DNA from: Mya arenaria
Taxonomy: Eukaryota > Mollusca > Bivalvia > Myida > Myidae
Reading direction: 5' to 3'
Length of the DNA: 64,000 nucleotides
Assembly: GCF_026914265.1 (NCBI RefSeq)
Contig: NC_069135.1
Coordinates: forward strand, 39,079,946 to 39,143,945
In this document: positions 43,873-55,741 of the stretch, piece after piece
How positions within the stretch are numbered: position 1 is the stretch's first letter
Layout: every line of letters starts with the position of its first letter
Position numbers and translations under genes: made by a program
The notes under the pieces: generated by a model
Seen by the model: the letters and a program-made list of their open reading frames with translations, nothing else
Database searches by the model: none
Told to the model about the DNA's origin: nothing

Positions 43873-46800
43873 ATGTCTAAAATCACAGAAAAGGTGGTTT
43901 CTTCAATGAGCCGTTCAGAGTTGGAGAAATACCGGCACACACCAGGGACAGACCTTGCTGTCAAAATTGGCAGAGCAAAAGAGATGGAAGAGTATGCAGG
44001 GTTGAAGGATTACCTGCAGGTACGGGTCCCCAATGGGTTGCATACAATTCAAGAAGCAGGATGTGTTATGAATTTGACAGAGTCCCTTTTGTCTTGGAAC
44101 AAACAGCATGCCTCTTTGACATGTAGCAGATAGCATGCCCCTTTGACTTGTAGCAGACATAATGCCCCCTTGACTTGTAGCAGACAGAATGCCCCCTTTC
44201 AAGTGTTACAGACATAATGCCCCTTTAACTTGTAGCAGACTGAATGCAGTCTATTCCCCTATGTGAAGGGTAGAGTGTGTCAGACACATGTAAAAGTTAT
44301 TAGAATTACATACATTTGTTAAAATTGTTCTTCAATGTGCTTAATTTTTGTTTTGTTTAGAAATTGTCAGATGAGAAGTCAGCCAAAATCAATGAGACTG
44401 ACTCAGCTGGGATGACCAGCCTTCACTGCGCTGTGGCCTTCAGCTCTGTAAGTGGGTCGGGTAAACTATTTTACTTTTTTTTTTTTGCAATTGCCACCAT
44501 GGCACTTTGAATTTTCAACATGAAACTTGGTAGAGATGGTCTTGGAGTAATTTGAAAACTTACCATCATGGTTATTTACAAAGTATAAGCATGACCTAAA
44601 AGTCCCCAAATATTCAGTGCCTAAAAGTACAGTAACCTCCAAAGCTGAAAGGTTTGAAGTTTAAAATATCAAAATTTTGTATCAATGATACATTAAAGAC
44701 AATATTTTCAATAGGTTTTTAATTGAATTATAGTTTCAGCCGCAAATTACTTCAAAATATGTCAGATTTGTTGTATAAAAGTGGAAAAAAAACTGTGTTA
44801 AAGGGACTTGAGCTTCATGTTTTGGAGAAACTTTCAAAATTGATGGCAAGGAGCTTTAAACTTTCTTTTTCGAATTTGTAATGCATGTCCTGGGGGCGGG
44901 GGCATGATTGAAAACAGTCTGAAGTCTGAGTTTTAGTCATCACGTTGGCATAATTGCAAATTCGACTTTCAATGATGAAATTTGCGCAGAATATAATTAC
45001 TACATTGTGTGTTTGAAATTGACATTAATCTTTGTAAAAAAATTGGAATAAAGATAATTGTAATTTAATAAAGCTTTTCTGAGTCAGATTCTGAACTCAT
45101 ACTTGAGACTTGTCATAATAGGTAGTGATGGGCAATCGGCTTCGATTTTCATAATCGATTAATCGTCTTTTGTCAATGACATGAACCGGTTTTGAAAATT
45201 AAATTGAAAAAAATGAGCCATAACAAATTGGTTTTGGATGGCATAAGCTATTAAAACTAACGAGTATTAAAATAGCAAACCTTTTCTGACATATTTTCGG
45301 AATTAGACAGCAAATATTTACATTCTTCAAATATTTCCTGTTTTTACATCAACTGATTATGACGTTCATTTCAATATGTGAGCATGGCTAGGGTCGATCA
45401 AGCCTAGTTTCATAAGAATCTATTCTTGAATGACCCTAACCATATCACTTGAAATGCACTTTTCCAGCACCTGGAAGACCGATCACAAGGGTAATCAAAT
45501 AATTTGGGATTGGGCTTGCTGTCTGAAGTGTCTGAAAAACTAAAGGAAAGTACTGTTAAAACTCAAAGTAGCGGTTAATTCCCTTAGATCTTAGTTACCA
45601 AGCTATATACAGTTAGAAATGTACTAGATTCAAGCAAACATTTTTTTCCAGAATGTTCAATTATGGAACGATGAGGTTGCCTATCGCCGAGTAACTTATG
45701 TCTGCCGATATAATCGATTATCATCGGCCCATCACCATTAATTAGAGCCTCTGATCTCTTTATATACCAGGGGAGACCACCACCATAGAACAAGTTGTCT
45801 GTTTTCAGCTGCCTTCTGTGATCTTGCTGCTGAAATATGGGGCCAAAGTAAATGTAAAAGACGACCTTGGATTTACCCCGCTCTTCCTAGCCACAGGTAG
45901 GGATTCTGGAATAGTGTCAGCTCATTGGTCTCATGTTATTTAGGTGATGAAATTTTGCACCTGGGGTTTCGTATAATGCTGCACTTAAACCATCAAATGA
46001 GTTAAACTTTGTAGTGCAATTAAATTACAAAAAAAATGTTTGGCATCTTGTTTTATTGTGCCATTTCAAGGCTGCTTGGTAACGCATTATAAACAAGAGG
46101 GAAAGGTAGACTTGAAATATAAAAAAAACCTTAAAAAATATTTTGCCTGGTCCAAGGCTCGTTGGAAATAAAGCTTTAAATAAGAAGTACTCAACCTTAG
46201 GTCGCTATGTGGACAGATTGCGGCACATCTTATGCTGGAAGACAAGGCAAAAGTGTATTTTTAAACCTAGATGGTGGGAAACATCATACATGGGGCAGCT
46301 CTGGTTAGAAATATATCTAGAATTAATATGAGATTGTTTTTCATTCCTAAATGCCGCTATGTGGACAGATTACAGCACATTTTATGCAAGAAGTGTATTC
46401 TTATGCCAAGACAATTGAAACAGAATTACATGGGGGAGCTCTGAATGGAAAAAAATCTGAAATTATTAAGAGTATTTTTTCTCACCCATAGGTCGCTATG
46501 CAGACAAAGAGATTGCTACACATCTCATACAAGAAGGCAAGGCAGATGTGAACTCTAGAAACAAGACAGGAGGGACAGCATTACATGGGGCCGCTCTGAT
46601 GGGCAATAAGGGTGAGCTAAATTAACTTGTAGGTTTGTAACCGTATATAAATCATACCTTGCTGGAAGTTCATATTCGGCTTGAAACACTGGTAGTTGTA
46701 TTTTGTTTCTGATTTATGTTTATATATAATTTATTGTTTCTAATGGCTACATCGTAACATGCAGATATATTGACTATAGAATCAAGATCACCCTTTAATA

Positions 46801-49800
46801 ATTTGATTTTGTCATTGCATTGTTTTTTGTGTCTCCAAATTTAGGGCAAGATGTTGCAAATAATTGGAAGTTGTTTTGAATTTTAATCATCTTTTATAAA
46901 TAAACAAATTTATAAAATGGTGTTTTATCATGTATAGCACTACCTAGTAGAACTGACACGTTCCTTTCAACCAAGTCTGCTTCCACAATCACATCCACCT
47001 CTCAACCAATTCTGCATCACCAAGTTCCCCTTTTGACAAAGTTCCCCTTTCATCCAAGTTCCCCTTTTATCCAAATTCCCCTTTTATCCAAATTCCCCTT
47101 TCGACCAAGTTCCCCTTTTATCCAAATTCCCCTTTTATCCAAATTCTCCTTTCGACCAAGTTCCCCTTTTATCCAAATTCCCCTTTCGACCAAGTTCCCC
47201 TTTCAACCAAATTCCCCTTTCAATCAAGTTCCCTTTTCAACCAAGTTCCCCTTTAAACCAAGTTTCCCTTTCAACCAAAAATCTGCCTCTCGTGTTCTCT
47301 ACTCAACCCAAACTGTCTCTAAATCACATCTGTATCTCAACCAAGCAGGGTTCGAATTTAACTTTGAGGAGCACTCGCAAAATTTTGCGAGTGCATTTTG
47401 AGGCAACTCGCAAAATGACAAATCAACTTGCAATTTTATTATTTGCTTTATTCCCTTATAATATTGTCTAATTAAAGTAGAAATTAACACCTAAGACATT
47501 TTATGAATATTAAAAAGTATCAATCTTGAGTGACTAGACTACTAGAACTTGTTGATGGCATATTTACCCTCGCCATCGGGTAATTTAATACCCATTCGAC
47601 AAGCACGCTACAGATTTCATTAAGTCTATAAGTATTAAAAACAATAAAATAATAAATTCAAAATAAAAAAGCAACAGTAAATGTAACGTGGATACTTTGG
47701 ACTATGAACTATATCGATCAACGAAGTCTATTCATTTTGACAGGATGATGGGGTGTACATATAGTGCGCAAAAGCGCTAAATTTAGCCAATGACTGAGCT
47801 AGGTGATTACGTCATTCGTATTTACTTTGTATTATGCAAGCCTCGGAGCATCCCGGAAAGATTCAAGATAAAACTTGGCCTTTTCCGTATTTGTTCTATT
47901 TTTGAAAACCTACTAGAGCGTGACTCCGTACTGTCTTCTTTATACTGGTAGTGTAAACATGCCACTTATAGGCTGTTTACACTCGACTACATAGTGGAAT
48001 TAAGTTCATGTTTATTCTACTTTCCTTTTAACATTTTGTGGTCTAGAAAAAGCCACTTACAGAATTTTGTGAGCTTGAATAAAAGTCACTCGCAATTTCC
48101 AAATGTCGCTCGCATTATGCGAGTATGCGAGTCTAAATTCGAACCCTGCCAAGTCCTCTTCTCATAAAAGTTCCCCTTTCAACCAAGTCTACTTCTTATG
48201 GTCTCTTCTCAACCAAGTTTGCCTTAAAATCACATCCACCTCTCAACCAAGCTCACCTTTCAAGTCCTCTTCTCAACCAAGTACCCCTTCAACCAAGTCT
48301 GCCTCTCAACCAAATCAGCCTCTTAACCAAGTCTGCATCACAACCAAGTCCACCTCTCAACCAAACTCACTTTTCAACGAAGTCAACTGGTGAACTAAAG
48401 TCATCTCTCAACAAAAAGGCTGTGGGTATGAATTTTGCGGGGGGATTATTTGTTGCATTTCTATGAAAGACTAATGGTGAGGTTTCTACCTGGGAAATGA
48501 AATCAAGAGTAGCTTCACAGCAGAGCTTAAGTGATATATATTACACTATGTATAAGGTAAATATTTTTCAGAATGTTTGGAACTGCTACTAAAGCATGGA
48601 GCTGACCCCCGAAGAGAAGACGAGGATGGGACGACCCCGTTTGAACTGACGAGTGACGAGACCATATTGGGAATACTGCACGAGGCAATTGCGGAATCGG
48701 ACAGACAGAAAGAGGAATCTGGTAGGTTGAATAGTATTATCAGACAGTTTGAACCAATTTGTTTAAATCCACACTCTCAGCTTTGGTCAGTGTATTCAAG
48801 GATGTGATTTCGCCACAGATTTCTGCAGATCTAATGTTAACAGGGACCTCTTTTTTTTAACTGATTCAAAAAAGTTAGTTTGGTTGCTTTTGGTTATTTC
48901 TCTATTTGTTGATATTATTGACACTCAAGTTTGCTTCAAAATTAAAGCAGAATAGCCCTCCAAAAGTCTTCTAAAAAGCCAATTTTGATCCTTTTTTTAG
49001 GGGCCCCCCTAACCCATTGCCAACCTTCAGCTCTCTGTTCAATCACATTCCTGATATTTGGTTACATTTATGATATAGCTTAAAAAAAACAAATAACTGT
49101 TGGCATAAGGCCTCTTCAAATCTTATGATATGCCTTCTGTCTGATAACGAAAAAGTGTTAAAAGGAAAGATAAGTTGAATAACTTCGTTTTGTTAACTCT
49201 TAACCTGTAAAACATATTTTGATATAATAATGAATTTTGCCTCAGAGATTTGATTCAGACTATTGGCCAGTTATTTTTATAGGCAGATCAAAACACTCAG
49301 ATTCTATCGAAACATTCAGATTCTACTCATAAACTTAAATTAGATCCTAGTTGGTTATTGAATACTGCCCCTTGCCTAGCAATCCAGAGGTCCCGGGATC
49401 AAATTCTGCTGCCAATCTAAACTTCTATTTTTTCTGCTTTCCTTTTTTATTTTCAAAATTTGTCAGTATTTTTTTTAATTTTATTTTTATAATTATTGAT
49501 ATATTTTATTTATGATCACTTTACTACTGCAGCTTGTTGGCCTTTAATCTCTATTTTGTAGCATGCAAGACAAAAATTAATTCTTTAATTTATTCTCAGC
49601 CATCTTGGGAACGCTGTGTGAGTTGTTTATAATGTTTTCAGGTGCCCTATGCTTACAATGTGGAAAGCACGGAGAAAATATGAAGAGATGCTCCCAATGT
49701 CAGCAAGCTCTTTACTGCGACAGAAATTGTCAGATAAAACACTGGCACACCCAGCATAAACAGCAGTGTGAAGGTTAGTGGTTTACTATCAGTTCTGGCC

Positions 49801-52800
49801 CCAATTTATCGAAACTTCGTAAGTTTAACAGGCTTACCGTAAGTAGTTTATTTGAATAAGCTAAAATGCATACTTAAATTGAATTTTGATAAATAAAAAT
49901 GGTTTATTGTGATTACCATAAAGATAGTTCCTATCTAAAGTATAAAAACTCTTAAAGAAGTAAATATTATGCAAATTATTTAAAAGCAAAAGTAGAGAGC
50001 TTAGCTTAATCCTGTTATAAGTTTCGAGAAATCAGGGCCTGGAGTATTTAAAAAAAAAGTGTTATTTTGTCACCTCAGTCACTCCAGAGTTATGACCCTT
50101 GAATTGCCCAAAATTGGCTTAACATGTACAACCACTTATCACAAAACTTGATGTTCAAAAATTAGGATGGGCAAATTCTGTGACAATTGGCACTCTTGTA
50201 TTTCCTGTGCTCATTATTTATTCCTTTTTCAGTTCAATTCAAACAAAAATGTTATTTTTAAACGAAAAACATGACACTTAAGTTAAGAGTTAGATGAAAT
50301 AAGTTTGAAACGGTCTTTGACGTGAGGGCTTTTAAGATTTTATTCAAAACTTGCTTTCAGGTTTTGTGTTAGCGAGGCCACACGTAATGAACTGCGATAC
50401 AGACGATGTTCAGATGAGCTTCTATCATGTACACGGGTCCAGTAATAGAAATGTAAAGATGTTCTCAAGAAAACCGTATGAAGCAAACCAGAGGATGGCA
50501 TTTCTGAAGAGAAAACGATTCATTGTAAAAGTACAGACTCCATTAGGTACAGTATTTCAAGTCTAGAATGTGAAGAAAACAATTAAAGCATATGTGAACA
50601 TTTATATAATTTAAGTATTTCTCTCTTGACTTTTTCGAAGAATAAGGAAGGCTATATTACTTGCCCGCCATCTGCATCTGTTGAAAAAAAATTGGCACAT
50701 TCAGATTTTTACTTAGATCTCGAAAACAACGCAATTTATTGCATTGTCCACTGTTAAAATGTCAGTGGTTTTTGGCAAAATAAAGTATTGTCCCTTCAGG
50801 CTGAGGCAAATACTGCTGACCAAGGACAATTAACTCGGCCAATATGAATAACAATTCAACTAAATAATAATTATTATGTATGTTATACGTATGGTATGAC
50901 ATTTTGGTTAAAAACATTCTGATAACTTACCTTAAATTTATATTGAAGCTTATTTATCCCTTATTCATTCATGGTGTCTGCTTTTCTAGACTTCACTTTG
51001 CTGATTTTGACATGTAGCCTTTGAGTGACATTGCCCATACTTTAAAGCACTGTACAGTCTAAAGAAGCATGTCTTTTCATCCTGATTTCGTAAATTGTTC
51101 ACCTTTCCTCGGCCATCTTGTCGGCTTTCAAAAGATAATTATCATAAAATCTACCAACAGATTAAACACAACTATAATATCAAACTGTACAAAATGGTTG
51201 AAGTATTTAGTAGGCTTTTAATTCCAAATATGATTTAAACACAATTTTCAAACGTAACACATAAGACAAAAAGGCTGCCTTTAAAAAAATAATTTCCAGC
51301 ATATTTCTCAAATAAGGGCGATTTTCAAAAGCCAATGAAAATTGACTATTTAACTAATTCTGTCTTTGGCAAGTTTTTTTAGCCAGTCAAAAAGATGGAA
51401 ATGAATATTGGCCGACTTTGGTCGATATTGTGCGAGTTTTGGCATATATTGTTGTTAATTGTCTTGTATTAGTACTGTGATTGTCCTTGTATCAAATATG
51501 TTATAGTTTATTAATAACATTGAATAAAGTTAATCGCTAAGGAGTTTGGCAACATCTTTTATAGCATTGTCCACAATTTAATGGTCAGTGGAGTTTGACA
51601 ATATACTGTAATTAAGCATTGTCCACAGTTTAATGGTCAGTGGAGTTTGTCAACATCAATTATAGCTTTGTCCACAGTTTAATGGCCAGTGGAGTTTGAC
51701 AACATACTGTAATTAAACATTGTCCACAGTTAAATGGCCAGTGGTGTTTGGCAACATACTGTAATATAGCATTGTCCACAGGTAAATGGTCAGTGGAGTT
51801 TAACCACATACAGTAATTAAGCATTGTCCACAGTTAAATGGCCAGTGGTGTTAAGCAACATAATATAGATTTGTCCAAATACTAATGGCCAGTGGTGTCA
51901 GTTACCCCATAAAATTATATTTTGTCTGTATGTTCAGGAACTGCTCATAGAGATATGATGGTCTACAATGTGGATCGCTCATGTGAAGGCTTCATCCATG
52001 GCACTGAAAAAGGTAAACATGTCTGATGTTATGTTCATTAAAGTGACTTGCTCGTGGCCACAAATAAGTTTTCCATAAAATGCATCTGAAAACACTTATT
52101 TTATCATTATTATGCCCCCCTTCGAAGAAGAGGTGTATATTGCTTTGCACAGGCATGTCGGTATGTCGGTCGGTCGGTCCGTCGGTAGACCAAAGCTTGT
52201 CCGAGTGATAACTCAACAATTCCTAGACGTATGGTCATCAAACTTCACATGAAGGTTGGGCCTGACCAGTAGATGACCCCTATTGATTTTGGGGGTCATC
52301 GGGTCAAAGGTTAAGGTCACAGTGACCTTTAATGGTAAAATAATTTTAAAGCTTGTCCGAGTGATAACTCAACAATGCCTGCACCCATGGCCCTCAAACT
52401 TGACATGGAGGTTGGGCCTGACCAGGAGATGACCCCTATTGTTTTTGGGGGTCATCAGACCAAAGGTCAAGGTCACAGTGACCTTGAATGGTAAAAGATT
52501 GTCCGAGTGATAACGTGACAATGCCTGCACCCATGGCCCTCAAACTTGACTTGGAGGTTGGGCCTGACCAGTAGATGACCCCTATTGTTTTTGGGGGTCA
52601 TTGGGCCAAAGGTCAAGGTCACAGTGACCTTGAATGGTAAAAGGTTGTCCAATTGATAACTTAAAAATGCCTGCACCCATGGCCCTCAAACTTGACTTGG
52701 AGAATTGGCCTGACCAGGAGATGACCCCTATGGTTTTTGGGGGTCATCTGGCCAAAGGTCAAGGTCACAGTGACCTGGAATGGTAAAAGGTTGTCCGAGT

Positions 52801-55741
52801 GATAACTCGACAATGCCTGCACCCATGGCCCTCAAACTTGACTTTGAGATTGGGCCTGGCCAGAAGATGGTCCCTATTGATTTAAGGGGTCATTGGGCCA
52901 AAGGTCAAGGTCACAGTGACCTGGAATGGTAAAAGGTTATCCGAGTGATAACTTGACAATGGCTGCACCCATGGCCCTCAAACTTGATTTGGTGGTTGAG
53001 CCCGGCCAGAAGATTGTCCCTATTAATTTTAGGGTTCATTGGGCCAAAGGTCAAGGTCACTGTGACCTTGAATGATAAAAGGTTATCCAAGTGATAACTC
53101 AACAATGCCTGCACCCATGGCCCTCAAACTTGACATGGATGTTGGGCCTGACCAGTAGATGACCCCTATTGATTTTAGGGGTCAAAGGTCAAGGTCACAG
53201 TGACCTTGAAAGCAAACTCGACAATTCTTGGACCTATGGTCATCAAACTTGACATGAAGGTTGGGCCTGCCCAGTAGATGACCCCAATTGACTTTGGGGG
53301 TTATCAGGCCAAGGTCAATGTCACAGTAACCTTTAACGCAAAAGAGTTAACAAATCTTCCCCCACTGATATCTCAACAATGCCTGAACCTATGATCATTA
53401 AACTTGACATGGATGTTAAGCCTGACCAGTAGATCACCCTTATTGATTTAGGATTCATAGAGCCAAAGGTCAAGGTCACAGTGATCTTGAATGGTAAAAG
53501 GTTGTCCGAGTGATGACTCAACAATGCCTGAACCCATGGCCTTCAAACTTAACTTGGAGTTGCATCTGACTATCTACCCTTATGATTTAAGTGGTCATCG
53601 GGTCAAAGGTCAAGGTCACAGTGACCTTGAACGTAAAAAAAAATTGTCTTGTGATAACTTGACAATGCCTGCACCCATGGCCCTCAAACTTGATATTTAG
53701 GTTTCTGGTGACCAGCTGATGACTCTGGATTTTGAGTTCATAGAGTCAAAGGTCATGATGGTCATAACACACTTTATCCTCACACTTTAATGGTCATATT
53801 CTTAAAACAGCAACAAATCAGCTGTCATTTCGGTCCATGCATATTTCATTCAATTGTCCATATAATCCTGACAACATGGCGCTCAGGGGGGGGGGCATAA
53901 TGTTTGACAAACATCTCTTGTTTTACTATATGATATCACAATTGCAGAAAAAAATACAGTTTTAGCTTAAAAAAGTAGGGGTCGAACCCATGCTGGTAAA
54001 GTCAAGAAAAAAGTAGAAAACAGCTGGCTGGTCAAAACGGCCAGGATGACTTTAACAAAAGTACTGGATATGTTGACCTGTTAAGGATCACATGATAATG
54101 ACAACCAATTATGCAATTCCACAGCTGTAATTAGTTTTCGAAAATTGTGGGCTTCAAAGAAGATATTTAAACAAATATCAACATCTGCTGAAGAGTTCCA
54201 GCTTTTGGTATTTTTGTTTTAACACTCCTTATGATTTGCCACACTTTATTTCGTAATTAAATGATTTTCAATTCGGCCAATGATGCAACCTAAAACCTAT
54301 GTTGACCTCTACAGCAAAAGTCTTGTTCAAGTTACTCTTCAACAAAAGGCTTGCTCATGTTGACATCTGTAGCAAACAGTCTTGTTCAAGTAACTTTTTA
54401 ACAAAAAGCTTTGCTCATGTTGACCTCTGTACCAAAAAGTCTTGTTCAAGTTACTCTTTAACAAAAGGCTTGCTCATGTTGACATCTGTAGCAAAAGTCT
54501 TGTTTATGTTACTCTTTAACAAAAGGCTTGCTCATGTTAGTTTCTATAGCAAAAGTCTTGTTCAAGTTACTCTTCAACGAAAGGCTTGCTCATGTTGACA
54601 TCTGTAGCAAACAGTCTTGTTCAAGTAACTTTTTAACAAAAAGCTTTGCTCATGTTGACCTCTGTACCAAAAAGTCTTGTTCAAGTTACTCTTTAACAAG
54701 AGTCTTGCTCATGTTGACATCTGTAGCAAAAGTCTTGTTTATGTTACTCCTTAACAAAAGGCTTTGCTCATGTTAGCCTCTATAGCAAAAGTCTTGTTTA
54801 TGTTACTCTTTAACAAAAGGCTTGCTCATGTTAGTTTCTGTAGCAAAAGTCTTGTTCAAGTTACTCTTTAACAAAAGGCTTGCTCATGTTGACCTCTGTA
54901 CCAAAAAGTCATGTTCATGTTACTCTTTAACAAAAGGCTTTGCTCATGTTAGCCTCTATAGCAAAAGTCTTGTTCATGTTACTCTTGAACAAAAGGCTTG
55001 CTCAAGTTAGCCTCTGTAGCACAAGTCTTGTTCATGTTACTCTTTAACAAAAGGCTTGCTCATGTTAGCCTCTGAAATAAAAGTCTTACATGTTCATGTT
55101 ACTCTTTAACAAAAGGCTTGCTCATGTTGACCTCTGTAGCAAAAGACTTGTTCATGTTACTCTTTAACAAAAGGCTTGCTTATGTTAGCCTCTGTACCAA
55201 AAGTCTTGTTCATGTTACTCTTTAACAAAAGGCTTGCTCATGTTGACCTCTGTACCAAAGGTCATGTTCATGTTACTCTTTAACAAAAGGCTTTGCTCAT
55301 GTTGACCTCTGTACCAAAAGTCTTGTTCATGTTACTCTTTAACACAAGGCTTGCTCATGTTGACCTCTGTACCAAAAGTCTTGTTCATGTTACTCTTTAA
55401 CAAAAGGCTTGCTCATGTTGACCTCTGTACCAAAAGTCTTGTTCATGTTACTCTTTAACAAAAGGCTTGCTCATGTTGACCTCTGTAGCAAAAGTCTTGT
55501 TCATGTTACTCTTTAACAAAAGGCTTGTTCATGTTAGCCTCCATAGCAAAAAGAGAACAGATGATCATTTTTATCCACATCTGAAACTCTCTGTTTTACA
55601 GGTTATCCAAAACTGCAGAGTAGAATTAAGAAGGAAGGCATGATGGGTATTAAGGCTTTCTTCTGGGCGGAGATTTGTGATGACCAGAGCGGGGAATTCA
55701 AAGTGTTCCATGGGAAAACAGCCCCTTTTCAGAACTGGTGA
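43873..55741 (+). CDS. ankyrin repeat and MYND zinc-finger protein, 9 exons
   Basis: Exons 43873-44019, 44361-44447, 45809-45896, 46492-46611, 48572-48721, 49642-49773, 50361-50546, 51938-52012 and 55602-55741 join in phase (mostly phase 1) to 374 aa. Residues 1-50 are a helical lead. Ankyrin repeats span about 60-190: AGMTSLHCAVAFS, KYGAKVNVKDDLGFTPLFLA, KADVNSRNKTGGTALHGAA, and KHGADPRREDEDGTTPFEL. A complete MYND finger is at 201-240 (C201, C204, C214, C217, C223, C227, H236, C240). The ~130-aa C-terminal part (ARPHVMNCDTDDVQMSF, YHVHGSSNRNVKMFSRKPYE, WAEICDD and on) is not a domain I know. MYND fingers bind proline-rich peptides, so an adaptor role is inferred. A TTTTTCAG acceptor 9 bases before the ATG suggests a 5' UTR intron. 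Intron 8 is 3.6 kb of repeats. Confidence 0.9.
44098..44260. repeat. ~29-bp minisatellite in ankyrin-MYND intron 1
   Basis: About five units of TTGACTTGTAGCAGACATAA plus TGCCCCC, diverged. They start about 80 bp after the exon 1 donor. Confidence 0.75.
45122..45738. mobile_element. probable hAT-like non-autonomous element
   Basis: The left side GGTAGTGATGGGCAATCGGC and the right side (reverse complement) TGGTGATGGGCCGATG form inverted ends. ATCGATTA motifs are repeated inside both ends. The interior has no transposase frame. It lies in ankyrin-MYND intron 2. The superfamily is inferred from the TAGTGATGGGC-type end only. Confidence 0.5.
46201..46314 (+). pseudogene. dead copy 1 of ankyrin exon 4
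   Basis: GTCGCTATGTGGACAGATTG, later GCACATCTTATGCTGGAAGA, then ATACATGGGGCAGCTCTGG. This follows the real exon 4 (46492-46611) along its length with small deletions. Even the acceptor is kept (TCAACCTTAG against CTCACCCATAG). Frameshifts and a lost donor make it unusable. Confidence 0.85.
46353..46460 (+). pseudogene. dead copy 2 of ankyrin exon 4
   Basis: GCCGCTATGTGGACAGATTA, then AGCACATTTTATGCAAGAAG, and TTACATGGGGGAGCTCTGAA match exon 4 with a ~20-bp internal deletion and a destroyed acceptor (CCTAAAT in place of CCATAG). It lies between copy 1 and the live exon at about 140-150-bp spacing. Confidence 0.85.
46492..46611 (+). CDS. ankyrin exon 4 (live copy)
   Basis: It encodes RYADKEIATHLIQEGKADVN, then SRNKTGGTALHGAALMGNK: one complete ankyrin helix-turn-helix unit, phase 1 at both ends. 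A symmetrical exon of this type can be duplicated without breaking the frame, which fits the two dead copies upstream. Confidence 0.9.
47025..48410. repeat. CCAAGTTCCCCTTT minisatellite, split by an insertion
   Basis: Pyrimidine-rich 15-17-bp units (AAGTTCCCCTTTCAACC, AAATTCCCCTTTTATCC) at 47025-47345, and longer, more diverged CTCTCAACCAAGTCTGCC units at 48149-48410. A TIR element sits between them. It lies in ankyrin-MYND intron 4. Confidence 0.85.
47346..48148. mobile_element. 803-bp TIR element with 5-bp CCAAG duplication
   Basis: The left end is CAGGGTTCGAATTTAACTTT. The right end, reverse complemented, is CAGGGTTCGAATTTAGACTC. CCAAG is directly repeated at 47341-47345 and 48149-48153. 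CTCGCAAAATTTTGCGAG and CTCGCATTATGCGAG hairpins are present near both ends. No transposase frame. The superfamily is not certain. Confidence 0.8.
48780..49620. other. ankyrin-MYND intron 5, possible degraded SINE head
   Basis: Near 49370-49415 the sequence CCAGAGGTCCCGGGATCAAA looks like a worn tRNA B box with a weak A box before it. The rest is AT-rich with nothing further. Confidence 0.3.
49642..49773 (+). CDS. MYND zinc-finger exon of the ankyrin-MYND gene
   Basis: It encodes CLQCGKHGENMKRCSQCQQA, then LYCDRNCQIKHWHTQHKQQC. All eight zinc ligands of the MYND fold are present. The exon is flanked by TTTTCAG and GTTAGT, phase 1 at both ends, so the finger is a symmetrical exon module. Confidence 0.92.
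51536..51900. repeat. ~51-bp tandem repeat before exon 8
   Basis: About seven units of GGAGTTTGACAACATACTGT, AATTAAGCATTGTCCACAG and TTTAATGGTCAGT. The array ends about 40 bp before the exon 8 acceptor, so it lies directly against the branch-point region. Confidence 0.85.
52110..53919 (-). mobile_element. bivalve tandem-core element, copy 4 (long, reversed)
   Basis: Read on the minus strand: AAGAGATGTTTGTCAAACAT, a G/C-run, about 11 core units of ~146 bp, then a GACC run and GAAGGGGGGCATAAT. It has the same ends as the copies at 1558, 6638 and 12806. Eight core units carry a perfect AGGTCAnnnTGACCT palindrome. It lies in ankyrin-MYND intron 8. Confidence 0.78.
54296..55548. repeat. 58-bp satellite in ankyrin-MYND intron 8
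   Basis: About 21 units of TTGACCTCTGTACCAAAAGT, CTTGTTCATGTTACTCTTTA, ACAAAAGGCTTGCTCATG, with small length changes. Copies near 54300-54720 form a higher-order duplication of about 235 bp. Frames of 62-99 codons through it are shadows. It stops about 55 bp before exon 9. Confidence 0.9.

Noticed and set aside
43915..44202. 95-aa minus-strand frame with repeated SATSQRGMLSAT
   Set aside because: Antisense to ankyrin-MYND exon 1 and the adjoining 29-bp minisatellite.
54299..55010. Frames of 62-99 aa with repeated KVLFKLLFNKRLAHVD
   Set aside because: Translation of the 58-bp satellite. Frames shift with every length variant.
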